From an uncultured Desulfovibrio sp. (GTDB lineage: Bacteria > Desulfobacterota > Desulfovibrionia > Desulfovibrionales > Desulfovibrionaceae): a stretch of 64,000 nt of DNA. The position numbers and the translations under genes were made by a program. The stretch's first letter is position 1; every line of letters begins with the position of its first letter. Positions 17,861 to 25,479 of this stretch are shown here, piece by piece. The stretch covers positions 155,686 to 219,685 of the forward strand of contig NZ_CAJUBO010000002.1 of NCBI RefSeq assembly GCF_910584445.1, in the 5' to 3' direction. The notes under the pieces were generated by a model. The model made no database searches. It was not told where the DNA came from and saw only the letters and a program-made list of their open reading frames with translations.

Positions 17861-18421
17861 ATGAGCCTCTTCGGCTGGGTGGCCGCCGGGTCCGTCATGT
17901 TTGCGGCCCTGATTTTTTGCTTCCGGCTCATGCGCCACGGGCTGCGGACACTGGACGATGACCGGCGGAAATTCCTTGAGCGTATCCGCACAGGCGAACG
18001 CCGGCTCGCTGAGGAACAAAAACAGGTTCCGGCGGCTGAACATCTGGCTCTGCTGCGGGCCGGGGTGGAGGATCTGCTGCGCCTTGCGGATTCCCCCCCC
18101 GGGTACCGCATCGAGACAGCCACCAACGCGCTCCTGCTGCACACCCCCAAGGGGACCTGGCGCATGGAACTCAGCATGCGCGAGCGCATCCTCCACTCCA
18201 CGCATCGGGTGCTTCATGGCCGCAGCCGCTGGCTTTTGAGCGGCTGCGGCCATCAGGAGCAGCATGATGATGTTGGTTCGCTCATGGGCAGTCTGCATGC
18301 CCATTTGCGGGCGGATGCGGAGCTGCCCGCCGAACCCGCCCACCTGGCGCGTCGCGTGGGCGCCGCGCTGGGAACACCGGCGGCGCGCGCCTGTGAGTGG
18401 CGCCCGCGCGGGCAGCGGTGA
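17861..18421 (+). CDS. Small membrane-anchored protein of unknown function
   Basis: The 186-residue product starts with a hydrophobic segment at about residues 5-24 (FGWVAAGSVMFAALIFCF), then a charged helical stretch (about 30-60) and an Arg/His-rich C-terminus. An AGGAG ribosome binding site lies seven bases before ATG 17861 and third codon positions are GC-rich like the neighbours, which argues for a real gene. I recognise no domain. A longer open frame on the opposite strand across the same stretch was judged a shadow. Confidence 0.55.
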   Translation: MSLFGWVAAGSVMFAALIFCFRLMRHGLRTLDDDRRKFLERIRTGERRLAEEQKQVPAAEHLALLRAGVEDLLRLADSPPGYRIETATNALLLHTPKGTWRMELSMRERILHSTHRVLHGRSRWLLSGCGHQEQHDDVGSLMGSLHAHLRADAELPAEPAHLARRVGAALGTPAARACEWRPRGQR

Positions 18422-18438
18422 AGCGCGGACGACATTTG

Positions 18439-18495
18439 CGGAACGCACAGATCCACGCTGGCCGTCCAGGCGTCAACGAGGGAATGTGCGTTCCG
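18439..18495. repeat. 11-base inverted repeat between convergent genes
   Basis: CGGAACGCACA at 18439-18449 and TGTGCGTTCCG at 18485-18495 are perfect inverted repeats separated by 35 bases, between the convergent small membrane protein gene and the aminopeptidase gene. No T run follows on either strand, so a terminator is possible but not shown. Confidence 0.4.
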
Positions 18496-18541
18496 GAGGT
18501 GGAGTTCGTCGTTTCGGCCTTTCCGGGACAGCTCCGCAGGC

Positions 18542-19936
18542 TCAGGCTTCAAAAAAGGCGCGGTATGCCTCCACGGTGGCGTACAGGTCGGCGGCGCTCG
18601 CCAGTTCAAAGGGGCTGTGCATGGAGAGCAGGGCGGGTCCCAGATCGATAACCCGCATGCCATAGGCCGCGAGAAAAAGCGCCACTGTGCCGCCGCCGCC
18701 AAGATCCACCTTGCCAAGCTCCGCAGCCTGCCACGGGATGTTGCGGGCGTTGAAAATACCGCGCAACTCGGCAAAGAACTCCGCGTCCGCTTCACTGGCG
18801 CCATATTTTCCCCGGGAACCAGTGAACTTGGAAAAGCAGGGTCCATGCCCGATCAGGGCGGCGTTCTGCTTTTCATGCACATCCTGAAAGTCCGGGTCCA
18901 GGGCCGCCTGCACATCGGCGGAAAGGGCGCGGCTGTTCAGCAGCACATGCGAGGCCGAAACCCCCGAAGCCCAGGCAGTCGCAAGATCCTCCACGCAGTA
19001 CTGGAAGAAACGGGAGGCCGCGCCTGTGGCGCCGTCGGAGCCGATCTCCTCCTTGTCCCAGAGGATCACCGCAAGCGGCCGCGAAGCGGCGTCGTCCGCG
19101 CGCAGCAGTGCCTCCAGCGCGGCAAAGACGCAGATCCTGTCATCCTGCCCATACCCGCCGAGGAGCGCCCGGTCCAGGCCCACAAAGCGCGCGGCCCCGG
19201 CGGGCACGGCCTGAAGCTCGGCGGTGATGAGGTCCTCCTCGTTGATGCCGTATTTTTTGTACAGCAGCCGGAGCAGCGCCTCCTTGAGGTCGCCGTCCTT
19301 CGCCCCGTCCCCCGTGGGCCGCCGGGAACGTCCGCGACCGGAAGCCTCCGGCGCATGGCCGAGGATGACGTTGAGCTTTTCGGCTTCAAAGGCCTCACTG
19401 AGTTTCTGGCCGGCCTGTTTCTGCGCCAGATGCGGCAGAAGGTCGGCGATGCAGAAGACGGGTTCTCCCGGTTTTTCGCCGATGCTCACATCCACCCGCT
19501 CGCCGTTTTCACGGATGATGACGCCGTGGAGCGCCAGCGGACGCGCAAGCCACTGGTATTTGCGGATACCGCCGTAGTAGTGCGTCTTGGCCTGGACGAC
19601 ACCCGGCTGTTCCACCAGCGGATGCTGCTTGAAGTCAAGCCGGGGGCTGTCCGCATGGGCGGCGATGAGGGCAAGGCCCTCCTCCAGCGGCTGGCTCCCG
19701 CGCCGCGCCGCGAACAACGCCTTGCCCCGCAGTGGTCGCATGACGCGGCCTGCGGCGAAGTCTTCGCCAAAACCGGCTTCGGCGAGGCGTTCCTGCGCGT
19801 AGGCGATGGTCTCCCGTTCGGTCTTGCAGCGGCTGAGAAAGTCGAGATACCGTCCGGCAAGCGCCTGGATGTCCTTGCGGGCTGTTGCATAGCGCTCCCA
19901 GGCGTTGGGAGCATGGTAGGCAAGTTCGTTTTTCAT
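18542..19936 (-). CDS. M18-family aspartyl/metallo-aminopeptidase
   Basis: M18 peptidases are cytoplasmic dodecameric zinc enzymes that remove N-terminal, often acidic, residues from peptides. The 464-residue product shows the metal and catalytic motifs in order: ALIAAHADSPRLDFK (first His and Asp), ILWDKEEIGSDGATGA (Glu-Glu), GASEADAEF and the last His in SMHSPFELASAADL near the C-terminus. GGAGGA precedes ATG 19936. Its start overlaps the folC stop as ATGA, so it is the last gene of an overlapping operon with methyltransferase, YcaO and folC. Confidence 0.9.
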   Translation of the reverse strand: MKNELAYHAPNAWERYATARKDIQALAGRYLDFLSRCKTERETIAYAQERLAEAGFGEDFAAGRVMRPLRGKALFAARRGSQPLEEGLALIAAHADSPRLDFKQHPLVEQPGVVQAKTHYYGGIRKYQWLARPLALHGVIIRENGERVDVSIGEKPGEPVFCIADLLPHLAQKQAGQKLSEAFEAEKLNVILGHAPEASGRGRSRRPTGDGAKDGDLKEALLRLLYKKYGINEEDLITAELQAVPAGAARFVGLDRALLGGYGQDDRICVFAALEALLRADDAASRPLAVILWDKEEIGSDGATGAASRFFQYCVEDLATAWASGVSASHVLLNSRALSADVQAALDPDFQDVHEKQNAALIGHGPCFSKFTGSRGKYGASEADAEFFAELRGIFNARNIPWQAAELGKVDLGGGGTVALFLAAYGMRVIDLGPALLSMHSPFELASAADLYATVEAYRAFFEA

Positions 19937-21249
19937 GGCTGATCCTCCGTTGCGGAAGGTGAAAAAGGGGGTTCCAGAAGCCGGGGATAGCGGGCAAAAA
20001 ATTCTGCGAGCAGATAGAGGGAGCCGGTCATGAGCGCCATGTCGTGGTCCGCGCCGCAGAACCCGGCCGCCGCGTCCAGCGCCCGGGCCAGCGCATCCGG
20101 GCCGGTCAGGGCTTTTGCCATGCCGGGCGCGTGGACGTTCCAGCAGGCGGCGATCGCATGGGGATCGCCGGCGCGCGGATTTTCCAGGGCCGGGATGAAG
20201 GCGGGGGTTTGCGGAAAGCGGCGCGTGAGCATGGTGGCCGAAGTGCGCCAGTCCTTGTCGCCGAGACAGGAGAAAATGATGGCCCGGGGCATGGGCGACC
20301 GGCGGCATGCTGTCTGCCGGGAAGGGAAGAGGCTCCGCAGGAGCGCCTGCATGCCGTGCGGATTATGGGCGCCGTCAAGCAGAAGGGCGGGATGCCCGGC
20401 TGCGCGCGGTACACGCTGGAGACGGCCGGGCAAAAAGGCCGTTGTCAGCCCCAGCGCCTGGGCGCGGGCATCGTCGGCGCGTCTGCCGAGCAGCGGCGCC
20501 AGCCGTTGCCATGCGGCCAGCGCAAGGCCCGCATTGCCCAGCTGATGTTCACCGGCAAGACCGAGACGCGGGAGCCATTCTTCCGGCAGGGGGGCAGCGG
20601 GCGCGAGGACCGCTCCCCGCGTTCGCGCGGCCGCAGCAAGGGCCTCCCGCGCCGCCGGAAACTGGGGAGCCGTGCAGACAGGCGCCCGGCCGCGGATGGC
20701 TGCCGCCTTGTCGCGGGCGATGTCCGCCAGCGTCGGGCCGAGCACGGCCGCATGATCCATGGCAATGGGCGTGTAGCACAGCAGATCCGCGGGCACGGCC
20801 GTGGTGGCGTCGCTGCGGCCGCCAAGCCCCGCCTCCAGGATGGCTACATCCACGCGTGCCTCCCGGAACATCAGGAGCGCAAGGACCGTGAGAAATTCAA
20901 AATAGGTGAGGCTGTCGCCGCACGCCCTGGTCATGATGCTGTTGGCCGGCTCCGGCCAGGTTTCTCCGGGAACGGGACGTCCATTGACGCGGATGCGCTC
21001 CTCGGGAGAAACGAAATGCGGCGAAGTATAGAGGCCAACGCGGCAGCCATGCGTTGTGCACAGTCCGGCCAGAAAGGCGGAGGTGGAACCCTTGCCGTTG
21101 GTGCCGAGCACCTGGGCGATCACGAAGGGGGGGCGCTCCAGACCAAGAGCCGCCAGTGTCCGCCGCATGCGGTCAAGGCCCAGGTCCATATGGAACATGC
21201 CCAGCGCGTCCAGATGGCTCCGGATTTCCTGAAAGTTACGGAAGGCCAT
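19933..21249 (-). CDS. folC: Folylpolyglutamate / dihydrofolate synthase
   Basis: FolC adds glutamate to folates (and in many bacteria makes dihydrofolate from dihydropteroate). The 438-residue product has the Mur-ligase-type P-loop VLGTNGKGSTSAF near residue 47, the LYTSPHFVSPEERIRVNG omega-loop segment, AILEAGLGGRSDATT, the GEHQLGNAGLALAA stretch and LLLDGAHNPHGMQAL in the C-terminal domain. ATG 21249 follows GGAG by seven bases and lies 14 bases inside the YcaO gene, indicating coupled translation. Identification is secure. Confidence 0.93.
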   Translation of the reverse strand: MAFRNFQEIRSHLDALGMFHMDLGLDRMRRTLAALGLERPPFVIAQVLGTNGKGSTSAFLAGLCTTHGCRVGLYTSPHFVSPEERIRVNGRPVPGETWPEPANSIMTRACGDSLTYFEFLTVLALLMFREARVDVAILEAGLGGRSDATTAVPADLLCYTPIAMDHAAVLGPTLADIARDKAAAIRGRAPVCTAPQFPAAREALAAAARTRGAVLAPAAPLPEEWLPRLGLAGEHQLGNAGLALAAWQRLAPLLGRRADDARAQALGLTTAFLPGRLQRVPRAAGHPALLLDGAHNPHGMQALLRSLFPSRQTACRRSPMPRAIIFSCLGDKDWRTSATMLTRRFPQTPAFIPALENPRAGDPHAIAACWNVHAPGMAKALTGPDALARALDAAAGFCGADHDMALMTGSLYLLAEFFARYPRLLEPPFSPSATEDQP

Positions 21250-22999
21250 CCTGCGCTCCGGTGGCGTCGCCTTCTTCCAGTTCCGCCAGATGCGCGCGCG
21301 CGAAGTCCAGGGACGGATCAAGTTCCAGCGCGGCCTGCAATTCCCGGCGCGCCTCCGCCAGATTGCCGAGGAACTTGTGGCAGACGCCGAGATTGGCCCG
21401 ATCCATGGCGGAGCCTTTGTCCAGCCTGAGCACCGCCTCAAAGGCGGCGGCAGCTTCGGCGTACCGCCCGGTCCTGTACAGGGAAACGCCGAGCAGGTTG
21501 CCGTATTCCTTCATCTCCGGGCAGGAGCGGACGGCCTGCCCGAGCAGGGGCACGGCCTCGGCCCAGCGGCCGCGCACGGTTTCCGCGTAGCCCGCGTAGA
21601 AGGCGGCCAACCCGGCCGCGTCCGCATCGGGTTGCAGCGGAAGGGCGGCGAGGAAGTGTCCGAGCGCCCGCTCGGGTGCATCGCGGCGCAAGGCCAGGAT
21701 GCCCTGGAAGAAGGGCAGGAAGTGCGCCCCGGGGCAGACTTCCGCCAGTGCGGCAAGTCCCCGTTCGGCCGTCTCCTCGTCACAGGTTTCCGCGAGCCTG
21801 CGCCCCACGAAAAGGCCGAGGCTCTGGTTCCTGTCCCGCTCCCGGAACTGAAGACCGGGCACAATGGTATAATGCGCCGGGATGCCGAGGTCCGGATGGG
21901 TCATTTCCACCGCGTAGGTCTCCAGTGGCGCCAGCCCGTCGATGGCGGCAAGGAGTTCGTCGCGGATGTCGTGCGCCTCCACCGAGGGCAGACTGTGCAG
22001 CGGGATGGCCGGACCGTCCAGCAGCCACCGAGCCTGCGCGGGTTCCGTGAACTTGGGCAGGCCCGAAGCTTCATAGCAGGACCCGGTGCAAAAATCTCCG
22101 CCGAGCTGGGCGACTTCGGTGACGGCGCGGATGGCGGCCTTGGCCGGTGAAGAGGCCGTCCCTGCCGTAAAGACGATCTCCGAACTGGCGGGGAAGGTGG
22201 CCGGGTCCCACGCCAGGGCGCCCACGGTGGGAAGCGGCATGCCGAACGACAGATCCTTGAGGACGAGGCGGATGCCCTCGCGGGCAAAGGCGTCGAGCAG
22301 GCCGCGCAGAACATCGTCCCGGCAGGTGTCGGCCGCAATGGTGGGCAGGGTGGGGCGCTCCCTGTCGGCGCGGCAGCAGACATGGCGCTCCACAAGTTCG
22401 CTCAGCCCCTGAAGCAGGGATTCCTCCACGCTGTTGCCGGCGGAGGAGCCATTGAATTCACCCAGCAGACGGAACCAGTCCAGCGGAAGCCAGACGGTGC
22501 GGCCGCTGCGCAGGTGGGTGGCCGGATGGAACTGCCAGCGTGCAAGATCCATGAGTTTCCGGGCACTGGCAAGAGGCACGGCGTCGTCAACGGAACGCAG
22601 GATGTCTTCCAGGGGCAGGAGTCCTCCGCCGAAGCGGTCTTCCGCCTCGCTCCAGGTGCCGGTGAAGGCGTTTCCCTGCCGTTCCCAGAAACTGAAAAAG
22701 GCAAAACGCTCCATCACCTCCATGAGCGCCGAGGCCAGGGCCTGCTCTTCGGAGGATCCCTTGCCCATCTGCTTGCGCGCGGGCATGATCGCCCGGGCGT
22801 CCTTGCCGCACAGGCCGAGATAGACCGGTATGCCGAGCCTCCCCACATCCACGCGGCGCGTGCCGGCGACGACATCAAGACCTGTCGCGGCAAGGCGTGA
22901 GCGCACGCGCTGCACCGTGACGACGGGGCTTACGGCTTTGTCCAGGTCCTTCGTGTAGGCCTTGGGGCAGGAAGCGAGAACGATGCCCGGCGCCGTCAT
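21236..22999 (-). CDS. YcaO-domain protein with C-terminal TPR repeats
   Basis: YcaO proteins use ATP to activate backbone amides, making thioamides, azolines or amidines, or assist RimO-type methylthiolation. Residues 1-400 carry the ATP/Mg motifs: GKGSSEEQALASALMEVMER (SxxExxER) and NSVEESLLQGLSELVER (ExxxxxExxER). Residues about 430-570 are Ala-rich 34-residue TPR-like repeats. No TfuA or azoline dehydrogenase gene is adjacent, and the C-terminal PxPxP of azoline-forming members is absent. The gene overlaps a methyltransferase upstream (ATGA) and folC downstream, so the partner set is unusual. The 587-residue length is long for the family because of the TPR part. Confidence 0.85.
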   Translation of the reverse strand: MTAPGIVLASCPKAYTKDLDKAVSPVVTVQRVRSRLAATGLDVVAGTRRVDVGRLGIPVYLGLCGKDARAIMPARKQMGKGSSEEQALASALMEVMERFAFFSFWERQGNAFTGTWSEAEDRFGGGLLPLEDILRSVDDAVPLASARKLMDLARWQFHPATHLRSGRTVWLPLDWFRLLGEFNGSSAGNSVEESLLQGLSELVERHVCCRADRERPTLPTIAADTCRDDVLRGLLDAFAREGIRLVLKDLSFGMPLPTVGALAWDPATFPASSEIVFTAGTASSPAKAAIRAVTEVAQLGGDFCTGSCYEASGLPKFTEPAQARWLLDGPAIPLHSLPSVEAHDIRDELLAAIDGLAPLETYAVEMTHPDLGIPAHYTIVPGLQFRERDRNQSLGLFVGRRLAETCDEETAERGLAALAEVCPGAHFLPFFQGILALRRDAPERALGHFLAALPLQPDADAAGLAAFYAGYAETVRGRWAEAVPLLGQAVRSCPEMKEYGNLLGVSLYRTGRYAEAAAAFEAVLRLDKGSAMDRANLGVCHKFLGNLAEARRELQAALELDPSLDFARAHLAELEEGDATGAQDGLP

Positions 23000-23757
23000 G
23001 GCCGCTCCAGAATGCAGATGCTGTAGATCCGGCGCTGCTCCGCCCCCTCGGCATCGCGGCTTTTGACGCCGATATTGCCTTCCCGCACAGCAAAGGACTT
23101 CGCCGCCAGTTTGGCGAAACGCGGCTTGGCGCGCGCAAGGTCGGTGCAGAACAGGGCTTTCCCGCCGGGGGCCAGATGGCGGTCGAGAAATTTCAGCAGT
23201 GGCCGGTGCAGATCGTCGAGGTAGAGCAGCTCTGACGCGGCGATGATGTCGAATCCCCCGGGAAAGCGCATATCCTTCCCCGGCGTGGTGACATCCAGAT
23301 GGCGCACCTCGATGCGATCCTCAAGATGATTGCGCAACACATTTGCCCTGGCAAAGGAAAGCGCCTCGGGCATGTTGTCGCTCGCCACAATGTGTGCAAA
23401 GCCATAGCGCGCCGCCACCATGCTGCAAATGGCGCATCCCGCGCCGATCTCCAGCAGGCGTTTGCCCTCCGGTCCCTGCGTGCGGAGAAAACGGCCAAGA
23501 ACGAAGGACCCGGGCCAGACCTTGGCCCAGAGCGGCAGGTCGCGCAGGGGATCGCGGATGGCGCCATGGCGCAGCAGGGCGTCCAGATGGCGGGGCATGT
23601 CACGCACGCTGAGCACATCCAGCGTGCCATCGTCCACCTGAAGCGGCTCAAACTCCACAGCGAAGCGGGTGCGGATCTCCGCCAGCAGGCGGTCAAGCTC
23701 CGATGCGCCGCAGTCTGGACCGGCTGCGGGACCATTGGTGTCGGGGGCGCAGGGCAT
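22996..23757 (-). CDS. Class I SAM-dependent methyltransferase
   Basis: The 253-residue product has a Rossmann methyltransferase core: LLEIGAGCAICSMVAARYG is motif I, IVASDNMPEAL motif II, and FDIIAASELLYLDDLH motif IV, a pattern shared with METTL21-like protein lysine methyltransferases and NNMT-like enzymes. ATG 23757 follows AAAGGA by six bases; an upstream ATG lacks a site. The stop overlaps the YcaO start (ATGA), suggesting that both act on one target, perhaps a ribosomal or other protein. The target cannot be read from sequence. Confidence 0.75.
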   Translation of the reverse strand: MPCAPDTNGPAAGPDCGASELDRLLAEIRTRFAVEFEPLQVDDGTLDVLSVRDMPRHLDALLRHGAIRDPLRDLPLWAKVWPGSFVLGRFLRTQGPEGKRLLEIGAGCAICSMVAARYGFAHIVASDNMPEALSFARANVLRNHLEDRIEVRHLDVTTPGKDMRFPGGFDIIAASELLYLDDLHRPLLKFLDRHLAPGGKALFCTDLARAKPRFAKLAAKSFAVREGNIGVKSRDAEGAEQRRIYSICILERP

Positions 23758-23899
23758 GGGGATTCCTTTGCGTTTTGGCACCCGCAAGGGGTGACATCGG
23801 GCAGGAGCCTACAGCGGCTCGGGGTGTTAATCAATGCCTTGCCATTCGCGGCGTCAGGAAGCATCCTGCAAACAAAAAACGGAAGTGGGAGGAAGGAAA

Positions 23900-24769
23900 A
23901 TGGACGATGCGGACACGCCTGCGCTGTTCCGGCTGGGCATTGTGGCCGAGGATGACGATTTCGACCGCGTGAGCGGTCTCCTCGCCCTGCATGCAGCATT
24001 CGGCTGGGAGGAGGAGAGTCTTCCCGGCGGGGAAACCCGGTTTACCGTCCACTGCGAATCGGAAGAGCATCTGCTCCGCCTGCAGGATCGGCTCCGGGCC
24101 ACCGCCCCCCGGGCCGACACCACTCTGGAACGCGTGGAACGGCAGGACTGGCTGGCTGCGTGGCGGCAGTTTTTCACGCCGGTCATGTGCGGCTCGCGTT
24201 TTGTCGTCCTGCCGCCATGGCTGGCGGAGGGCGGCGATTTCGCGGACCGTACACCGATCATCATCGAACCCAAGAGCGCCTTCGGCACCGGGCATCACGC
24301 CACCACGGCCCTGTGCCTGCGCGTGCTGAGCGAGTTGCTGGACAGCGGGCGCGTGGCGCCCGGTGGGCATTTTCTCGATCTCGGCACAGGTTCCGGTGTT
24401 CTGGGGATCGCCTGCGCCAGGAGCGGACTCAGCGGCCTGGGCCTGGATATCGATCCGCTGGCAGTGAGCAATGCCCGGGAAAACCGGGAACTCAACCGCA
24501 CGGATGCCGCTGTCTTCGAAGTTGCGGAAGGTGGCGTGGAGCAAGCGGCCGGTCGCCGTTTTGACCTGGTGCTGGCGAACATCCTTGCCCGTCCCCTCAT
24601 GGAGATGGCCGCTCCGCTTGCCGCCGCGCGGGCGGCGGATGGCTGCCTTGTGCTCTCCGGTCTGCTGGAGCGTCAGGCCGACGCGGTGGAAGCCGCCTAT
24701 CGGGCGCAGGGCCTGCCCAGTGCCCGGCGTGTGGTCGATGGCGAATGGTGCGCGCTCGTCTGGGCGTGA
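23900..24769 (+). CDS. prmA: Ribosomal protein L11 methyltransferase
   Basis: PrmA trimethylates amino groups of ribosomal protein L11. The 289-residue product has an N-terminal substrate-recognition domain (about 1-95) and the methyltransferase domain with the PrmA hallmark IIEPKSAFGTGHHATTALCL, motif I FLDLGTGSGVLGIACARSG, GLDIDPLAVSNARENRELN, and the NILARPLMEMA catalytic-site motif. GGAGGAAGG precedes ATG 23900. It diverges from the methyltransferase-YcaO operon across about 140 bases. Confidence 0.93.
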   Translation: MDDADTPALFRLGIVAEDDDFDRVSGLLALHAAFGWEEESLPGGETRFTVHCESEEHLLRLQDRLRATAPRADTTLERVERQDWLAAWRQFFTPVMCGSRFVVLPPWLAEGGDFADRTPIIIEPKSAFGTGHHATTALCLRVLSELLDSGRVAPGGHFLDLGTGSGVLGIACARSGLSGLGLDIDPLAVSNARENRELNRTDAAVFEVAEGGVEQAAGRRFDLVLANILARPLMEMAAPLAAARAADGCLVLSGLLERQADAVEAAYRAQGLPSARRVVDGEWCALVWA

Positions 24770-24891
24770 TCTCCAGAGTGGCCGGAGACGCGCTTGACAT
24801 GCCCCGGCACCTGGGCAGCCTGCAAAAACGCCGGTGGCGGCGTGTTTTTTCAAACCTCAAGAAAAACTTTAAGTATAATCGAGGAACAGAT

Positions 24892-25395
24892 ATGCCTACA
24901 GTAACGTTTCAGGGCAATCCTCTCCATCTGGTTGGCGATCTGCCCAAAATCGGCGCTCCGGCCCCGGATTTCACTCTCGTTGCCAATGATTTGAGTGCGC
25001 GCGGCCTCAAGGATTTTGCCGGCAAGATCCTGGTCCTGGCCTGCGTGCCGTCTCTGGATACCCCGGTTTGCGATCTGGAAATGCGCCGCTTCAACGCCGA
25101 GGCGGCCAAACTGTCCGACAGGGTGCGTATTGTCGCCGTGAGCCGCGACCTGCCCTTCGCACAGGCCCGCTGGTGCGGCGCCGCCAACGCCGACGCCGTG
25201 GAGACGCTTTCGGATTACAGGGACGCCGGCTTTGGCCGCGCCTATGGCGTGCTCATTGAGGAACTGCGGCTGCTCGCGCGCGCCGTCTTTGTGGTGGCCC
25301 CTGACGGGACCCTGGCCTACAGCCAGCTGGTGCCGGAAATGACCAGCGAGCCGGACTACGCCGCCGTGCTCGCCGCCGTGAAGGCGCTTGCCTGA
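24892..25395 (+). CDS. tpx: Thiol peroxidase (atypical 2-Cys peroxiredoxin)
   Basis: Tpx reduces hydrogen peroxide and alkyl peroxides with thioredoxin as reductant. The 167-residue protein has the peroxidatic Cys60 in SLDTPVCDLE and the resolving Cys95 in ARWCGAA, the same spacing as E. coli Tpx, plus the N-terminal TFQGNPLHLVG and GAPAPDFTLV segments. It also has an extra Cys51. GAGG lies shortly before ATG 24892. Defence against peroxide fits an anaerobe exposed to oxygen. A strong hairpin terminator follows. Confidence 0.93.
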   Translation: MPTVTFQGNPLHLVGDLPKIGAPAPDFTLVANDLSARGLKDFAGKILVLACVPSLDTPVCDLEMRRFNAEAAKLSDRVRIVAVSRDLPFAQARWCGAANADAVETLSDYRDAGFGRAYGVLIEELRLLARAVFVVAPDGTLAYSQLVPEMTSEPDYAAVLAAVKALA

Positions 25396-25422
25396 CCCTG
25401 CGCTTTTTCTGTCGCGTTTTCA

Positions 25423-25457
25423 GGCGTGCCGGAACTTTCCGGCACGCCCTTTCTTTT
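25423..25457 (+). terminator. Rho-independent terminator after tpx
   Basis: GGCGTGCCGG and CCGGCACGCC form a perfect 10-base stem around AACTTT, followed by CTTTCTTTT. It lies between convergent tpx and the SNF2 helicase gene. Confidence 0.85.
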
Positions 25458-25479
25458 GCTCCGGGATGCCTGCGGGCGG

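Noticed and set aside
17495..18448. A 317-codon minus-strand frame over the stretch after aconitase
   Set aside because: It runs through the palindromic non-coding stretch and opposite the small membrane-protein gene, which has a good ribosome binding site and sensible codon use.
24874..24879. Perfect TATAAT upstream of tpx
   Set aside because: It would start transcription at or past the ribosome binding site of tpx and has no -35 box; probably chance in an AT-rich spot.
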